Of a stretch of 64,000 nucleotides of DNA, positions 63,420 through 64,000 are shown in pieces. Source of the DNA: Moringa oleifera. Lineage: Eukaryota > Streptophyta > Magnoliopsida > Brassicales > Moringaceae. The stretch covers positions 3,156,001 through 3,220,000 of the forward strand of contig JAJFZO010000230.1 of assembly GCA_021397835.1 (NCBI GenBank), given 5' to 3'. The notes beneath the pieces were generated by a model that saw only the letters and a program-made list of their open reading frames with translations, did not search any database and was not told where the DNA came from. The position numbers were made by a program, and so were the translations under genes. Every line of letters starts with the position of its first letter. The first letter of the stretch is position 1.

Positions 63420-64000
63420 TTCTCTAGATTTTTCTTTCTCTTTCTTTTTAAGATCATCATAGCTTTGACTTATATCCAAGTGTGAAAAAATCACTAAGTC
63501 TCTCAATAATCTTCTAAATATCTTCACCAAACCTATGATTTTTTCAATGAACCTTAAAATACAATTTGTTTTTTTCTTTTTCTTTGAAAAGTTGAGGTTT
63601 CCATTTCTTAGTCTCCTTAAAATCACTAAATGCAAACTATAAGAATTTCTCAACTTGAAACACCTCTAAGTCATCTTTGTCATGAGTCTCATCATTATCA
63701 TCAATTTCATTACCTTCACTATCTTTTGTTTTGAATAAATAAGAGTGTAATTATGGTGATTCACTTAGTTAGATCAACTTAAAGTTGACGTATAACTTTT
63801 CCACTTCTTTAGTAATAAAAAAAAATTCAGTCAATTCATTCTATGTCACTATTTCTGGATAGTATAATTTAAGATTGCCATAAGGATATTTATTCAAGTC
63901 TGCAATCTATCTTATAACAAGATTTAAGCTAAACGAATTCGCAACGAGGCATAAACTAATAGATATAGCACCATAGCTAGAGTATGAATCTAGTAGAGTC
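63420..64000. repeat. Repeated segment, copy 2 (runs off the window)
   Basis: Partner of 61850-62225 in the same orientation, about 1.6-1.7 kb away. Copy 2 carries an extra block (about 63850-63890) relative to copy 1. The segment continues beyond the right edge. Confidence 0.6.

Noticed and set aside
1..64000. CRISPR arrays, phage, operons, tRNA or rRNA genes
   Set aside because: None seen; the window is plant nuclear DNA and the only tRNA-like sequence is the SINE.

Overview
This is nuclear DNA from a flowering plant, most likely a woody eudicot; I cannot fix the species from sequence alone. The genes are split by AT-rich introns with GT...AG borders. Large stretches are decayed LTR retrotransposons, a LINE, a SINE and a MITE. 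Four protein genes are recognisable and all have well-studied Arabidopsis relatives.

Layout: (1) 194-3693 (+): most of a PARALLEL SPINDLE 1-like gene (end of an FHA domain, long linker, C-terminal PINc domain); its 5' exons lie off the left edge. (2) 4321-9368 (+): a young Ty1/copia element with 512/510 bp LTRs, four in-frame stops and one frameshift, followed by a much older copia element (9860-14268, +). (3) 14.3-24.3 kb: transposon debris on the minus strand (copia remnants with PBS, gag, protease and integrase traces), a MITE of about 508 bp and a 267-bp tandem duplication. (4) 24.38-26.9 kb (+): a STOP1-type C2H2 zinc-finger gene with a 5' leader intron and an upstream ORF that overlaps the main start. 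(5) 27-40.6 kb: intergenic, with a 1.1-kb-armed inverted repeat (28984-31266), a minus-strand copia gag remnant and a minus-strand L1-type LINE. (6) 40.8-44.6 kb (+): a plastid TPR protein like PYG7/Ycf37 (photosystem I assembly). (7) 46438-55912 (-): a five-exon gene for a DNA polymerase I-like 5'-3' exonuclease, probably organellar, with a SINE and other insertions in its 5-kb second intron. (8) 56-64 kb: intergenic, AT-rich, with a plus-strand copia gag-protease remnant, an LTR-like block and a pair of repeated segments of unknown origin.

The genes do not form a pathway or cluster. PYG7-like and the exonuclease are convergent and both probably organelle-targeted, but nothing suggests they are co-regulated. 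I found no system that looks new. The points most worth checking are the overlapping upstream ORF on STOP1, three KEN-box motifs in the PS1 linker, the missing start codon of the exonuclease frame, the long inverted repeat, and the mismatch between the young LTRs and the heavily mutated coding region of the first copia element.
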